Shown here piece after piece: positions 24,068-35,028 of a stretch of DNA of 64,000 nucleotides (positions are counted from its first letter, which is position 1; every line of letters begins with the position of its first letter). This DNA is from Brevipalpus yothersi. Its lineage: Eukaryota > Arthropoda > Arachnida > Trombidiformes > Tenuipalpidae. The stretch covers positions 43,818-107,817 of the forward strand of contig QZCP01000023.1 of the NCBI GenBank assembly GCA_003956705.1, given 5' to 3'. Under the pieces are notes generated by a model that was not told where the DNA came from, ran no database searches, and saw only the letters and a program-made list of their open reading frames with translations. The translations under genes were made by a program, and so were the position numbers.

Positions 24068-24796
24068 ATTTTGAGTGGTCATCATTTTTCTGCAAGAAAG
24101 TTTGTTATAATGCGATACCTCCTGAGATCCTTCAACAAGAGACCAATAACCCAATCTTTGATTAAAGAGTAATTACTTATTGTGAAACCAATAAATGATA
24201 TAATCTTATGAACAAAAATTGCTTCAAAAGGAGAAGAAATTTCATGTCCATTTCAGAGATGTGAAATTTTTAAAAACCAGAGTTTTGTAACTATTTCAGA
24301 AAGGCGTGGTAATTGATCAGACGAAGAACTGAAACGAGATCGGTGAAAATTCAACCCTCAGCATCGTGACAGTGTTCACCACTGTTGATTGATTCTTTGA
24401 GCTGATTTTTGACCAAAGATTTATCGTTCAAATCTTAGCTGAACTCACCCATTTATACTAATCGATGCATTCGATTTTCTTTGAAAATTTCATCCAGAAC
24501 CACAAAAGAATCATGACTGAAAATATTACAAATCAAACTCGAAGTTTAACAGTTATTTTCGGAAGAAAGTTTCAAAAAAAAGTTCTGAACAAAAATTGCG
24601 CTTGCGCTAGTGAAACGTGTGTGTTTTGTTGATGTTGTTATGCAATCATCTGTGATTCAGAATGGATTCACATTCTGAATGAAGAACTGGGTTCATTGAC
24701 AGTGTCCAGTTGCTATTGGTGGCATTCAATCGGTGTGTTATTTATGCTTATGTGAATGATTGTGGTGGAAAGTTTTGTAATCACTTGATTGAAACC
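24068..24796. other. Interval between the PLD-type gene and ABCB7
   Basis: Holds AATAAA at 24190-24195 and the presumed ABCB7 promoter. The ABCB7 frame is open upstream to 24710 but contains no ATG before 24797. Confidence 0.5.
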
Positions 24797-27273
24797 ATGT
24801 TTCGTGTTCACACGATCACCACTCAATGCTTAAGTTCAAGAGGATGCAGCAATAAACTATTCTCTTATTTACGATCATCTCTCTTGAATCGCCATCATTA
24901 TAATCATCATAATTATCATCACCACCATTACCGGTTGTCCAAGCCATGTCATTCACAATCAATCCGGCGACTTGGAATACGATACTATCATCCGGGCCAC
25001 CGAGGAGACATCAATAACAGTTGGTCTCGTGCTGATATGATTAAGTATTGGTCAATGATCAAACAGATGCTTCCGTATGTGTGGCCAAAAGGCAAGCCTA
25101 GTTTGAAAGCAAGAGTTGTTATCGCGGTCTGTCTACTGATAGCAGCTAAGGTAAATGAAAGTCTAATTGTTAGACAATTTTTGTAAATCGAAATTGTGCT
25201 AAATTCTCTTTTTCTCATCTCTTTCTTTACCGGCAGATCGTCAACGTATCGGTGCCATTTATGTTTAAAAATTTAGTAGATTTTCTCAACAAAGGTCAAA
25301 GTGAGCCACTAAATTTCGATACACCTGGCTCTACTGTGATTACTGCGGCCTTATCTCTTGTGTTAGCTTGTGAGTAATCATTGATCTGTAAAATATCTTT
25401 GCTTTGACAGTTTTGACTCTTTCATTAATCAATCATTCAGATGGTCTTTTTAGGGCTGGCTCATCTCTCTTCAACGAGCTGAGATTCGCCGTTTTCACCA
25501 AAGTTTCTCATGATTCTATCCGCATTTTGGCCAATAAAGTTTTTCTCCACTTACACTCACTTGACCTCTCATTCCATCTATCAAGACAAACTGGCGCTCT
25601 CTCGAAAGCAATTGATAGAGGATCAAAGTAAGGAATTGAGAACGAAATTATTCGAAGAAGAGATTAACTCATGTATCTATGTTTCATTTTCCAGGGGCAT
25701 AAATTGGATTCTTTCTTCGCTTCTATTCAGTATGGTACCAACATTTTTGGAAGTACTTCTCGCGAGCTCTATCCTGGTATGATGATAATGTATTCAATTC
25801 TTTTGAGAATATTTAAACATAAGAATCTTTTTTCACTCTCCTTCTTCAGGGGTACAAGTGTGGTGCATCGTTCGCTTTTACTACAATAGGATGTGTTTTA
25901 GGTTATTCAATTTTCACATTCAGATTCACTAAGTGGAGAACAAAATTTCGAAAAAACATGATCGAAGCTGAAAACACTGCTGGAAATCATGTAGTTGACT
26001 CTCTTATCAACTATGAGAGTGTTAAATATTTCAATAATGAGAAATATGAAGCATCTTCTTATGATAAAGTGTTGAAAAAATACGAAGAAGCTTCACTGAA
26101 AACTAATATCAGTTTAGCATTGTTGAATTTTGGACAAAGTTTTATCATAACCACTGGACTCACCGGTGTCATGGCTTTAGCGACGCTTGGAATAATTAAA
26201 GGTAATTACTGAAAGGTTTGGTTATTTTTCTGATAAAGTATCCCCAAATTCTTACTCATTTCTTTTAGGTAATATGACCGTCGGAGACCTCGTGATGGTT
26301 AATGGTCTAGTTTTTCAACTTTCGGTGCCATTAAACTTCCTGGGAACTGTTTATCGAGAGACCACTCAGGCCCTTGAGGAGATGAAACAAATGTTTGCAA
26401 TTCTTAGTATCAAGTCTGCTATTAAGGTAAATTGATGAAATTATCTGATCAGTTTGCTCAATATCATTTTATTCTGTCTTCAAGGACAAGCCTGGAGCTC
26501 CATATTTATCGATCGCACCAGAGAATGCTAATGTAATTTTTGAGGATGTATATTTCGGATATACAGATCAACAAATTTTGAGAGGACTTAGTTTCGAAAT
26601 TCCAGCCAAAAAGAAAGTCGCGTTTGTTGGAGGAAGTGGCTCTGGTAAGACAACAATAGTCCGGCTTATGTACAGATTCTTTGATCCAGAGCAAGGGCGT
26701 GTTCTTGTCTCTGGATGCGATGTTCGTGATATGCAATTGGAAGGGCTACGTCGTGCAATATCTGTTGTACCTCAAGATCCAGTTCTGTTTAATAATACAA
26801 TAGAGTACAATCTTCATTATGGTAATTTTGAAGCGCCATTAGAGAAAGTTTTTGAAGCTTCTCAGATGGCTGAAATCCATGATTCGATACAACGATGGCC
26901 AGCCAAATACGATACTCAAGTTGGTGAACGTGGACTCAAATTGAGTGGAGGCGAAAAACAGCGAGTTGCAATTGCTCGAGCGATTCTCAAAGGCAGTCCC
27001 ATTCTCATTTTCGATGAAGCTACCTCATCACTAGATTCTTTGACCGAATATAAAGTTTTAAAAGCTTTATCTAGTGCCTCCCAAGATAGAACCACCATTT
27101 GTATAGCTCACCGACTTTCAACTGTTGTGGATGCTGATCTTATATATGTTCTCCAGGACGGAAAAGTTGCCGAAATCGGTACTCATAGAACTTTGGTGAA
27201 CAAACCGTCCTCTCTATATGCTCAGCTATGGGCTAGACAGCATGCTGAAGATAGAAAATTGAAAAAGTCATAG
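24797..27273 (+). CDS. ABCB7: ABCB7, mitochondrial inner-membrane ABC half-transporter (Atm1 type)
   Basis: In the family it exports a glutathione- or sulfur-containing compound from the matrix needed for cytosolic iron-sulfur proteins; it works as a homodimer. Exons: 24797-25150, 25237-25369, 25441-25627, 25695-25776, 25850-26201, 26269-26426, 26485-27273; all are phase-matched, for 684 residues (human about 750). Residues 1-70 are a basic, His-rich mitochondrial presequence with no membrane helix. The transmembrane domain spans about 100-400 and carries the conserved RAGSSLFNELR, GALSKAIDRGS and VDSLINYESVKYFNNE. The nucleotide-binding domain has Walker A GGSGSGKTT (near 471), Q-loop VVPQDP, signature LSGGEKQR (near 575), Walker B ILIFDEATSSLD and switch His in AHRLST. 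All ATPase motifs are intact. Confidence 0.96.
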
Positions 27274-27835
27274 ATATATAATCATAATTTGTTCAAGTTG
27301 AATTAATTTTCGAGAATTTTATTGTAAAATTCTTCAGCAACTGAGTTGCTGTCAGAATATAATTTGTGAATAAGATGAGCGATAATACTTCCTAGAAATC
27401 ACTCCAAATTGTCTCCTTGGCCGATTTCATTCTTCATCATCATTGGAATTGGTTGAAATTTGAGAACTACATGTATGAGAAAATTTTTGTCATTCAGAAA
27501 GCCTAGGAAATTTTCATAACCAGCAAACTTCCAACCCAAAAAGTTCTTCATTATCGAAATAATTACTCAGTTTATCATTTGTTAATCTACGCCACCTGGT
27601 GAAGCCTCTTTTTGACAGGTATGAAAAAAAGAAGAGAAATGAAAAAGTTTGCTGCCAGTAACAACAGTTATATATCATGTTGCTCGATTGATCTAGATTT
27701 ACAGCTAGATTGTCACAAACACACAGTTTGTTCACCTTTATATCGGCTGTCGTTTTGGACAGTTTTTCTTATCTCTTCCCACTTGACGGTTCTCAGTGTG
27801 ACTTGATATTCTCCTCTTTCTCCCTCTCTATCTCC

Positions 27836-27867
<32 letters not shown>

Positions 27868-28663
27868 CTCTCTCTCTGTCTCCCTAGGACATCTCATCTC
27901 TCGGTCTGTCCAATTTTCTACACATGAATGTGTTGGATAGTCTTTTTCACACTCTAAAGGGAAAGTAAAGGTAAGCACAAGTTGATGTTCATCTCACTCG
28001 AACGAAATTCGAGCTCTCCAGGTAATCAGGCTTACTGATAACTTACCTGATGTGCTGCTCACTTGTGAGAATCTATCAAGTGTGATAAATCCAAAACATT
28101 CATCATCATCATCTAGCGATTACTAGTCAACCAGTTGATCCATTTATGCTAATATTTGAGATGGATTATTTTCGCCACTGACTTCGTTCCGTTAATCGTT
28201 AGACTTTCATTGGCTTCGTTGTGAGTCAAATGATGTTGATAAGTTGAGAGGAGAGAAAGTGATTCTTTCATTGGAATTTTTTTCTGAATTTAGATGAAAG
28301 AATCTAGTTGATTCTTGTTCAATTATCTACCAGACTATTAGAGTTCTATTAGAACTTCAAACATCGTCAGGAGCTCATTTTTATGTCAAATAACAGCAAA
28401 ATTCCTTGAAGTATCACACCGATAAAAATATATAAAAACTGCATAAAATAGTTTATTGAACACCACTGTTTGCCTTTATCCAGCTAATTTTACACTCTTT
28501 CTCTCACTCTGGTAACAATTGTGAATGGCATTCACTTTCTCTACTAGATCATGTTTGCTTCTTTAGTCATTCGTTTGAGTCCATGATTCAGTGTTTTTTT
28601 GCCTCCTCTCTCTATCATGTACAAGTACATTGTTTTTATTATTTCTCTTCTTCATCGTGGCAG
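27274..28663. other. Interval between ABCB7 and vari
   Basis: Non-coding, with a TC-rich patch at about 27815-27880. No recognisable ORF. Together with the following kilobase it forms the presumed promoter and 5' UTR region of vari. Confidence 0.5.
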
Positions 28664-28721
28664 ATAAGTAAGTTTAAATTAGCAGAGGAAAAATTGATTA
28701 CACGCTTGCAGGAGTTGATTG
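28664..28721 (+). other. Candidate 5' exon of vari
   Basis: A pyrimidine-rich tract ends in CAG at 28663, and GTGAGA follows at 28722, bounding a 58-nt segment. Joined to the strong acceptor at 29820 it reaches a stop (TAA) within a few codons, so it would be untranslated. Transcript evidence is lacking. Confidence 0.35.
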
Positions 28722-29820
28722 GTGAGAAATTTTTTCCTTTCTTTAATCATTCTCATCTCATACGAAGTCTATAGTATTCGTCCAATGAAATCTGTTAGCA
28801 ATCAACGTGGAACCGATAAACATTAGTTCATGTTTATCTACATTGTTTTCCTCTTCCATGTATGATGATGATGATCACAGATACACATATTCTTCGTTTT
28901 AAAGCTTTCAATTTTATTTTTCTCACAGTCTACAGTTTATTTCAATTTATATTGAGGAAGTTATGTAACTCTCTCCAATTGCTTTGGAATGATTTAATTG
29001 CCGAATCTCAATAGGATTGCTTATCAATCCATTTTAACTCGAAATTTTTGGTATAAAAACTATTTTTTGACCTTGAAATCGGTAGTTATTGATGAATTTG
29101 AAGGATGATGATTGATGTTGGCAATCATTTCTATCCATTTTCAATCCTAAAATGATGAAATAATTCAATCGAGCTCCTCTTCAATCATGTGAAATTTTAA
29201 CCGGAAAACACTCACAGACTTTTGAATAACAATTTTCATTCAGAACTCTTTGGGGAATATTTTCGATATTCCTCAGTTACGGAGAAAGTCAGTCTATCGA
29301 TGGAGGATATACTTTCAATACTCTTCAGCTAGATACTTCAGCTACGATCTTTAAAGACTTGACCACAATGTCCGATGGAGAGTTGAGTTCATAATTAGTC
29401 TTTCCGATTATCTTCTTCCTTTCTCTCTGCTTACATGGCAAAACTTAGCTAAAAAAGGCACTATCTCATTATTATAGTCACGCAAGCTTTTGTATTCATG
29501 AATATTCTGTTGCATACAAAAACTATGTGCCCTCTCATAGCAACCTCAGTTATGGATCAATTTTTTTAGGACTACACACACACACAAACTACACACATGT
29601 AGATGTGAAGAAGAAGTCTAAAAAATTTGGTCTCATCTTGAATACATTGTTGAAGCATTCTGTGAGGAAATTTTTGCAACAAAATTCATCATTTTTTTCA
29701 ATTTCTTGGCGCAATTTTGTACCCCTCAAAATTGCTCTGATCGTCTACGTAAGCCATAAAAGTTTTTTAATTCTCTCAAATCTTTACTTTTACCTTCTTT
29801 CTTTCTTTCTTTCTCACCAG

Positions 29821-30059
29821 ATAATCATCTTAACTAAATAGCATCAACTGTGAGTGTTGATCGGAATTATTTGCATCTAGTGAAAGAAAAAAAAGCGCAC
29901 AAAGTTATCCACAATCGATTGTATCATCACCAACACTATCATCGAATTTTTCACTCACACACATTCCACACATTCCAACCTCACAGAGACATTCTTTCCC
30001 TCTTCCTCTCCACTCTCTCTTCCTTCCTCTCTCTCTTTCTCTTTCTTCCACCATTCACC
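29821..30059 (+). other. Probable 5' UTR segment of vari
   Basis: A long CTTT-rich tract ends in CACCAG at 29820, a very strong acceptor, and no coding frame other than that of vari follows it. The vari ATG sits in a good context (CACCATGG). Confidence 0.5.
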
Positions 30060-31923
30060 ATGGAAATTTTGAAACAAAGTCTAGAACATTTGGACACAGG
30101 TAACCTGTTGGGTGCCCGAGATACGGATATAAGATTTTTGAAAGATATACTAGAAAATCCTGTAATATCATCATTGGCCCATCTGACGGAAAGTCTTGAT
30201 GTACTTAATAGTAGAAGATCAGATGAAGAGCCAGCGAAGCCGGTTTTTCAACTCGGCCTCTCGCTGATCTATTCAATCCGATCAGTTTGTTTTCGTTTGG
30301 CCACTTACAATCGGTACGCTTGTGAATTGTGTAATATATTGGATAATCCACATATATTGGCAGTGATGGATGCCCATGATCATGTGGCTAGTAAAAGTTA
30401 TGGTGATGATGATCGTGATATAATTAAGGAAAGTGATTCAATTGAATCGGATGAGCCAAATGAGGAGACGCCCAATGCGTTCAAGATAGTTGGTATAAGT
30501 AAAAAAGATGATGAACCACTTGGTATGACTTTTAGAGTTGAAAATGATCATATTGTGATTGCCCGTATACTTTGTGGTGGTCTGGTGGATCGTCAAGGCT
30601 TACTGCATGTGGGTGATACAATATTGGAAGTTAATGGTCGACCAGTGTCAACACATCAACAATTGTTGGAACAGCTACGGCTATCTCATGATATTGTTAC
30701 ACTTAAAATTGTGCCTTCATTTCAAGAATCAATTGCATCCGCACCATGCTATATGCGTGCTCTGTACAATTATGATCCTCTCAGTGATACACTTTTACCA
30801 TGTAAAGAGATTGGTATTGCATTTAAATCAGGTGATATTTTGGAAGTTCGCAATCAAGAGGATCCAAATTGGTGGCAAGCAAGACGCACCGACATTGATG
30901 ATCCGCCTATTGGATTGATACCATCTCAGGTGAGCAAAATTTACCTGTCCCTTTACCTGTCTTTTTACCTGGCCATCGACATGAATTTTGTCCAAAAATA
31001 TGGGTGTTAATAGAAAGAGAGAATAGTTTGGCATTCGATTATAAGCAGATGATTAGTTGTGAGTAAATTTAGTATCATGTTGTGAAGAGTTGATAAAGTT
31101 TTAGGTGAAAAGTTTTTCTAGCTTGATAAACACTTATACACACAAAAATGTGTGTTATATTGTCTAAATATGCTGATTGTCATTATATTGCAATTGAATG
31201 TTTCATTTATCAATTTTAAATGTGAAGGATGATGATTGTGTCAAGTTCAAGGGTATTTGAAAAGAAGAAAAAAATTTGATGATTCATTTTTTATTTTATG
31301 ACTCATTTGCTTGTGTATGTGTGTATAGATGCATAATAATATATACATGTATGATATGATATTATCTTGTATGGTATGTGTATTGTCTTTAGGAACTGGA
31401 AGAGAAGCGAAAAGCTTTTGTTCGTCCTGAGTTTGATTATGCAACCAAAACGACCATCTGTGGAACTAAAGTAACAAAGAAAAAGCGGAAGGAAATGTAT
31501 CAAATTCAAGCGAACAATTACTTCGACAAAGCGGAACTAACTCTTTACGAGGAAGTTTGTAGAATACCTCCTTTTGAGCGAAAAACATTGGTACTGGTTG
31601 GAGCTCAAGGAGTTGGTCGACGCACTTTGAAATCAAAATTGATCAATTATGATCCACAGCGTTTTGCTACTCCACTGCCGCACACTTCTAGGCCCATTCG
31701 TGAAGGAGAACAAGATGGAAAGGTGTATCATTTTGTGAAGAAAGAAATTATGGAACAAGACATTGCGGATCATAAATATTTAGAATGGGGACAATTTGAT
31801 GGCCATTTGTATGGCACTAAATTGGATTCAATTCGAGCCATAAATCAATCGGGAAGAATGTGTGTCCTTGATTGCAATCCTCAGGTATGATAAAGAATAT
31901 TTTTTATCAAATAATTTTCACCA

Positions 31924-31965
<42 letters not shown>

Positions 31966-32491
31966 CTCAAATATCTTGTTATTATCTATCTCTTTCTCTC
32001 TCTTCTCAAACTAAACAGTGCCTCAAAGTGCTGAAAACAGCGGAATTCATGCCATTCGTGGTATTCATAGCGGCCCCTCCTCTGGATCAATTACGATTTA
32101 TGCATGAATGGGGTAGAAGCCACTCCTCAGCCAATAGAACGATGACGGTTAGTTTTCAGTACCACATCGATAATATACCTGTTTTCCTTTTCATTCTTGT
32201 TATCAGTAAACCTTATCTTGTTGCCTCTTGTTTTTGTAGCTTGATCGTGCTTTAGGTCGACATTCTCGTCGAACCAGGACTCTACAAAGTTTGGCTTCAT
32301 TTTGTGAAGATGAAGATTTACAAGCCACAATTGAGGAAAGTGCTCGACTTCAGCGAACTTATGAGAAAAAGTTTGACATGATTTTGGTGAACAATAATTT
32401 TGAACGAACTTTCGAAGATTTACGGGAAGCATTGGAAGCCCTCAGCACTGAGCCACAATGGGTACCTCTCTCATGGGTTTTCAGTGAATAA
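30060..32491 (+). CDS. vari: Varicose/MPP6-type MAGUK (L27-L27-PDZ-SH3-GUK)
   Basis: Membrane-associated scaffold; in Drosophila varicose is a septate-junction component binding neurexin-type tails. Exons 30060-30929, 31393-31884, 32019-32147 and 32240-32491, all phase 0, give 580 residues. L27 domains lie at about 3-50 and 62-115, PDZ at 141-220 (EPLGMTF carboxylate loop, then ARILCGGLVDRQGLLHVGD), SH3 at 231-290 (ALYNYDP, DPNWWQA, GLIPSQ), a basic HOOK linker with EEKRKAF, and GUK from about 352. The GUK P-loop reads GAQGVGRR, lacking the catalytic Lys, as in other MAGUKs, so it is a binding module. The C terminus EPQWVPLSWVF matches the MPP2/MPP6 ending with three extra residues. The start ATG is in a strong context and aligns with the MPP6 N terminus. 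The PP-L-D-Q stretch of the GUK domain is followed by a basic insert (near 492-515). Confidence 0.95.
31926..31963. repeat. (TC)n microsatellite in vari intron 2
   Basis: About 19 TC units in the intron between the second and third coding exons, upstream of the acceptor. Confidence 0.95.
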
Positions 32492-32740
32492 CCATGATGA
32501 CGATAATCGAATTCTCATCGATTGTAAAAGATCAAATCAGCTATTTGAAAATAAGCATGCAATCAATTATTATCAAAACTTCTCACCCATACATGTAAAC
32601 ATGTAGTGTCATTTATTCACTTCTTTTGTTTTTTTCTTCTTTTTTTCCGATAGTGTTGAATGAAAATTAGACTCTTTTGGCATGATTTTCTACTACTATT
32701 ACTACCACCAATCATCAAGACGCTTGCCATAATTGACACA

Positions 32741-32755
32741 AATAAAGCTTTTATT
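32741..32755. terminator. Two-strand poly(A) element between convergent genes
   Basis: AATAAAGCTTTTATT reads AATAAA on the plus strand (32741-32746) and AATAAA on the minus strand (complement of 32750-32755). It lies 250 bp past the vari stop (32491) and 105 bp past the bZIP copy 2 stop (32860), so it can serve both. Confidence 0.65.
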
Positions 32756-32859
32756 ACCGAAATAGATAAATATAGTTGTCTTTGAGTTAAGATGAAAAAA
32801 TCAATAAGTTATATGAGTTGTCGTTGCAATTTGTGTATACATATATATTCTAATTGCAT

Positions 32860-33480
32860 TCATTTGTTGTTGTTGTTGTTGCCATAATGTTGACATTGGG
32901 TCTGATGTAGCTGTAAAGTTCGCTGGAGATGGTCTCGCTGTTCTTCCAAAAGTTTCAATTCATTTCTCAAAATTCGATTACCTTCAGCTAACTCTTCAGT
33001 CTCATTACTCAATCGTTCTGTTTGTTCCAGACGACGTTTTCTACACCGAGCTGCAGCCTCTTTATTACGTTCTCTTCGTAACTTTTTACGCTGATCATCT
33101 TCTTGACTATTATCCACACTATTGCATGCCTAAAATGCAATAAGAACGGGAAAAGAGAGAGAGAAAGAGAAAGAGAGGGAGAAGAAAAACATTAAATAAA
33201 AATGATGTAACATGGTCAAGCTGGTTACTATACATCTTAAGCATTCCAAGAGAGTAACCATTCATTATGATTACATCATGATGAGTTAATCGAGAAGAAA
33301 AATATAAGAAAAAAGAATCGAAAGATAAGCACACATAACTCTCTCTCTCATCATGATCACCATCATTGATTTAAAACAACTTACTCTGTCCGAGCTGTCG
33401 GAGGTGTACGAAGGAGGACTGATAGGAGGAGGCACGAAACCAGCTTGATATTGATATTCGATATTACCAAATTGTTCCAT
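32860..33480 (-). CDS. Short Fos-like bZIP protein, copy 2
   Basis: Paralogue of the bZIP at 18.7 kb. Exons on the minus strand: 33480-33385 (32 codons) and 33129-32860, joined phase 0 across a GTAAGT donor and a TTTTAG acceptor, for 121 residues. Exon 1 is Pro/Ser/Tyr-rich (VPPPISPPSY). Exon 2 has the NxxAAxxCR basic region (RNKEAAARCRKRR), a five-Leu zipper and a Fos-like HQTQC, ending in a poly-Asn tail. By hand count, about 54 of 65 residues of the bZIP core match copy 1. Drosophila kayak and vertebrate Fos have much longer flanks with activation regions; neither is present. The DNA-binding type is firm; orthology to kay is an inference. Confidence 0.88.
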
Positions 33481-33887
33481 TGTAAAATTAAATTTTTTTT
33501 TTGTGATAATCCTTTCTTGATGGATGAATTGAAAGGATTATTCTCCTAACACTTAATGAAAAAAGAGAAAAGTTCACTCGTCAAGTCCACTACATAATGT
33601 ACATCTCTCTCTCACAGACTTTAATCAATCTGCGATGATGTACATACTACATCTGCGATGTGTGTATAGCAAATGGCTCCGTCTTGTGATTGCCTGTGAT
33701 GCGCATACTCCAATACTTGATTCCAATGTTTTGGTTTTTGCTTTTTACCCAAAAAGCGCCCCTTAATTTTACCCTTAATTAGATCGATATATTTTGCAAA
33801 TTTATCGATTAATTGTGTTGCGGTTAATTGTTAAAACTTCAAGGAATTGATCAACATTTGATTGAAGGCTTAATTATTTCGCTAAAG
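33481..33887. promoter_or_regulatory. Head-to-head promoter interval, bZIP copy 2 and Ubc6
   Basis: Some 517 bp separate the two divergent start codons, so their promoters must share this interval. ATGTACAT occurs twice (near 33597 and 33640) and TGCGATG repeats nearby; whether these are functional elements is unknown. Confidence 0.45.
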
Positions 33888-33968
33888 GTAAGAAAGAAGC
33901 CTTTTTCATATCACCAAGCTCATTGTTAGACAGTCTCTCTCTCTCTCTGTCTCTCTTCTCATCAAAAG
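33888..33968 (+). other. Predicted 5' UTR intron of Ubc6
   Basis: Donor AAAG|GTAAGA at 33888; acceptor AAAAG at 33968 after a long TCTCTC pyrimidine tract. The 81-nt length fits local introns. It ends 29 bp before the Ubc6 ATG. Confidence 0.6.
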
Positions 33969-33997
33969 CTCACAAATCAAATTGTTGAATACGAAAC

Positions 33998-34519
33998 ATG
34001 TCAACACCAGCGAGACGAAGATTAATGAGAGATTTCAAAAGGTTGCAAGAAGATCCTCCGGCTGGTGTTTCTGGTGCTCCTACTGATAACAATATTATGA
34101 TATGGAATGCGGTCATTTTTGGGCCTCATGATACGCCATTTGAAGATGGTACCTTCAAATTAACCCTCGAATTCACAGAAGAGTATCCTAACAAGCCCCC
34201 TACTGTTCGCTTTGTCTCCAAGATGTTTCATCCTAATGTATACGCTGATGGAAGCATTTGTCTTGATATCCTTCAAAACCGCTGGTCTCCAACCTACGAC
34301 GTTTCCGCAATATTGACATCCATACAATCATTGCTGGATGAACCCAATCCGAATTCACCTGCTAACTCTCTGGCAGCTCAGTTGTATCAAGAAAATCGAA
34401 GGGAATATGAGAAGAGAGTGGCTGCCATTGTCGAGCAAAGTTGGCTTAACTTCAATGAGGAAGAGGAAAAAGAATCCAAGAAGGCAAATCCATCACCATC
34501 AAGTCCTGAAAACTCTTAG
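33998..34519 (+). CDS. Ubc6: Ubiquitin-conjugating enzyme E2, Rad6/UBE2A/B type
   Basis: E2 enzyme that, with Rad18- or Bre1-type E3s, modifies PCNA and histone H2B in the family. Uninterrupted CDS of 173 residues. The N terminus MSTPARRRLMRDFKRLQEDPP, the HPN motif (residues 78-80), catalytic Cys88 in GSICLDILQNRWSPTYD and the AIVEQSW helix are nearly identical to UBE2B. Vertebrate UBE2A/B stop at about 152 residues; here about 22 more follow, starting with an acidic Glu run and ending Ser/Pro-rich. Yeast Rad6 also has an acidic tail, though Asp-rich. AATAAA at 34716 is the likely poly(A) signal. Divergent from bZIP copy 2. Confidence 0.97.
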   Translation: MSTPARRRLMRDFKRLQEDPPAGVSGAPTDNNIMIWNAVIFGPHDTPFEDGTFKLTLEFTEEYPNKPPTVRFVSKMFHPNVYADGSICLDILQNRWSPTYDVSAILTSIQSLLDEPNPNSPANSLAAQLYQENRREYEKRVAAIVEQSWLNFNEEEEKESKKANPSPSSPENS

Positions 34520-35028
34520 GAGGAAGGGAAAAGATCACTCTAAAATTGAGACAGTGTGAAAAGCGTGGAAATACCGTAGATATCTATATATTCTTTCATT
34601 AATTACTCGCTGATATGATGGCTAATAATTTCTGAAAACATTGTGAATAATTGAGCTCGGAAACTGAGACTGATTTATTTGAACTGTTATGATGGCTACA
34701 TGATATTTCAATTTGAATAAATTTCAAATGTCAAGGGTACAAGGGGTCGTATTCCATGAAGTGTCAACAACCTTCAGGAGAAGAGAGATTGATGGCTGAG
34801 AATACTGACTGGGTACGAATGCAAGCGATTAAAAAACTTTACTTTTTTATCAATTTCGAACTTTTCCAAATCCAAACAAGATTAGTCTGATTGGCTGGGA
34901 TTCAAAAATGTCAATTCAATCAGTGAATTCTTAAAGATTGTACATTTTTCGAGTGCTCACACTGTATCGTTGGTGACTCAGTTTTAATGGAAATTTGCTA
35001 TATTTTTCAATGAATTAAGGTGGTTTTA
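34520..35028. other. Interval between Ubc6 and the orphan secreted protein
   Basis: Ubc6 3' UTR with AATAAA at 34716-34721, then AT-rich sequence. No ORF of note. Confidence 0.5.

Noticed and set aside
35020..35028. GTG three codons upstream as start of the orphan secreted protein
   Set aside because: The ATG at 35029 begins a normal signal peptide; a GTG start is unlikely in an animal gene.
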